Assembly (NCBI RefSeq): GCF_047663525.1 | Contig: NC_092606.1 | Coordinates: forward strand, 1,681,501-1,745,500 | DNA from: Anas platyrhynchos | Taxonomy: Eukaryota > Chordata > Aves > Anseriformes > Anatidae | Direction: 5' to 3' | Length of the DNA stretch: 64,000 bases | Shown here: positions 63,601-64,000 of the stretch, piece after piece | Numbering within the stretch: position 1 is the first letter of the stretch | Layout of the letters: every line of letters begins with the position of its first letter | Notes under the pieces: model-generated | Database searches by the model: none | The model's input: the letters and a program-made list of their open reading frames with translations, nothing else | Told to the model about the DNA's origin: nothing | Position numbers and translations under genes: made by a program

Positions 63601-63617
63601 TCGCAGCTCAAATTCCA
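57459..63617 (-). CDS. TADA2A: TADA2A (ADA2a), last five coding exons; 5' part outside window
   Basis: Transcriptional adaptor of GCN5/PCAF acetyltransferase modules; ADA2a is the form in the ATAC complex and works in the nucleus with ADA3 and GCN5/PCAF. Five exons on the - strand (63617-63546, 62947-62815, 62134-62091, 59624-59551, 57644-57459) join in frame for 168 codons plus TGA, equivalent to about residues 276-443 of the 443-aa human protein as I recall it. The visible part starts in the FELRREIKRLQEYR helix and passes through QYIQDSSACQQWL and a linker. It ends in the SWIRM domain (LCQMVRLVPG..., IKIDVNKTRKIYDFLIREGY). ZZ finger and SANT/Myb domains would lie upstream, beyond 64,000. 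Same strand and order relative to DUSP14 as in human. Confidence 0.97.
57645..59550 (-). other. TADA2A: TADA2A intron
   Basis: 1.9 kb. Contains an A/C-rich low-complexity stretch (about 58,630-58,690) and a CNE-like AT-rich block (about 58,380-58,520). No gene recognised. Confidence 0.75.
59551..59624 (-). CDS. TADA2A: TADA2A exon: RRSAPPLNLTGLPGTEKLNEKEKE
   Basis: 74 nt between CTCCGCAG and AAGGAG|gtaagg. Twenty-four codons plus the two bases completing a Gly codon. Identical in pattern to the human linker (R-R-S-A-P-P-L-N-L-T-G-L-P-G), bridging to the SWIRM exon in phase 0. Confidence 0.95.
59625..62090 (-). other. TADA2A: TADA2A intron
   Basis: 2.47 kb between two phase-matched exons. 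Open frames such as 60,361-60,813 (+) show no known domain. Nothing else identified. Confidence 0.75.
62091..62134 (-). CDS. TADA2A: TADA2A 44-nt exon: DSGLTPAAPVPSNS
   Basis: Fourteen codons plus split ends between CTTTTCAG and TTCAG|gtaact. Corresponds to the human DSGLSPSIPMASNSG linker. The Ser/Pro-rich linker before the SWIRM domain is more variable than its flanks. Too short to appear as an ORF; located by homology and phase. Confidence 0.93.
62815..62947 (-). CDS. TADA2A: TADA2A exon: ARTYDHLKKTRDEERLKRTM...
   Basis: 133 nt between TACCCCCAG and GATAT|gtacgg. Contains 43 whole codons including LSEVLQYIQDSSACQQWLS, nearly identical to mammalian ADA2a. The open frame reads on past the donor (M-Y-G-Y-S-K), but the known protein continues I-D-S-G, supplied by the next exon. 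Confidence 0.96.
62948..63545 (-). other. TADA2A: TADA2A intron
   Basis: About 0.6 kb between two TADA2A exons. No feature recognised. Confidence 0.8.
63546..63617 (-). CDS. TADA2A: TADA2A exon: EFELRREIKRLQEYRAAGITNFC
   Basis: 72 nt between AAACCAG (acceptor, 63,618) and TGTA|gtaagt (donor, 63,545). Phase fits: TG completes a Leu codon of the preceding exon and the last A starts a Ser codon completed by the next exon. Confidence 0.95.
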
Positions 63618-64000
63618 CTGGTTTACCCCAACAGGAAGCAGAAGGAAAATCAAAAAAAAAACAATACACCAAATGTGGGTCAGTGGGGATGGCAGTGAAT
63701 GGTGGTGTACAAGGAATATTCCAATTTCTTATTTATCTAGGCAGCTGAGCTATGAAATGTACACAACCACAGGCAGGGTTAACCCCTCTGCACAAGCCCA
63801 TATCAGATCTCAAACCCATTGTCTGTGTCATAACACACTTTGATCACAGATTTAAGCTGTTTTCTAGCATTTGAGTGCTCAGAAAAGTTATTTTATCTTC
63901 ATGCTTTGACAGTTTCTTTGCCATACCCTAGACAAAGCAAGTAACAATAATGTAGGATTTCTGGAAGGCACTTCAATAGGGCTGAAAAACTACTCATCCA
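63618..64000 (-). other. TADA2A: TADA2A intron reaching the window edge
   Basis: No further exon recognised; the preceding coding exon (expected to end with the F-I-E-S-H-A-type stretch) is not in these 383 bases. Confidence 0.7.

Noticed and set aside
1..64000. CRISPR arrays, operons, prophage or endogenous-virus genes
   Set aside because: Nothing of this kind is visible; the window is ordinary vertebrate nuclear DNA and I saw no retroviral gene or paired LTR.

Overview
This is a vertebrate nuclear genomic window, almost certainly from a bird. It has multi-exon genes with GT-AG introns, no bacterial-type operons, and two pieces of CR1, the dominant avian/reptilian LINE. AT-rich intronic DNA gives way to a GC-rich compartment. 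The species cannot be fixed from sequence alone. The gene set and strand arrangement match the block known in human as 17q12: SYNRG on the + strand converges on DUSP14 and TADA2A, which are both on the - strand.

Layout. (1) 92-30,284 (+): the last 19 coding exons of SYNRG (gamma-synergin), about 1,291 codons up to a TGA stop, with the first exons left of the window. All 19 exons join in frame. (2) 30,285 to about 36,000: convergent intergenic/3'UTR DNA. It contains a CR1 LINE fragment (about 31,745-32,394) whose reverse-transcriptase core is missing. (3) 37,374-37,970 (-): the intact single-exon coding region of DUSP14, a 198-aa dual-specificity phosphatase. It has a splice acceptor 118 nt upstream of the ATG and poly(A) signals downstream. 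(4) About 38,000-55,500: GC-rich DNA with no recognisable protein gene, probably the DUSP14 5' intron plus upstream sequence. It holds a CpG island with GC boxes, a TATA-like box and an exon/donor candidate for the DUSP14 first exon (about 48,340-48,900). Next to it is a G-rich minisatellite with a 187-bp higher-order period (about 48,885-49,830). (5) 57,459-63,617 (-): the last five coding exons of TADA2A, including the C-terminal half of its SWIRM domain. The N-terminal ZZ and SANT/Myb-like domains lie right of the window.

The three genes do not form a pathway. SYNRG is an AP-1/clathrin accessory protein at the trans-Golgi network and endosomes, DUSP14 dephosphorylates MAP-kinase-pathway proteins, and TADA2A is an adaptor of GCN5/PCAF histone acetyltransferase complexes. 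Their linkage is conserved synteny. I found no undescribed multi-gene system. The items most worth following up are the DUSP14 promoter candidate with its adjacent VNTR, the DUSP14 mini-uORF, an acidic-Phe motif in SYNRG exon 22,662-23,258 that may be lineage-specific, and the CR1 copy with an internal deletion.
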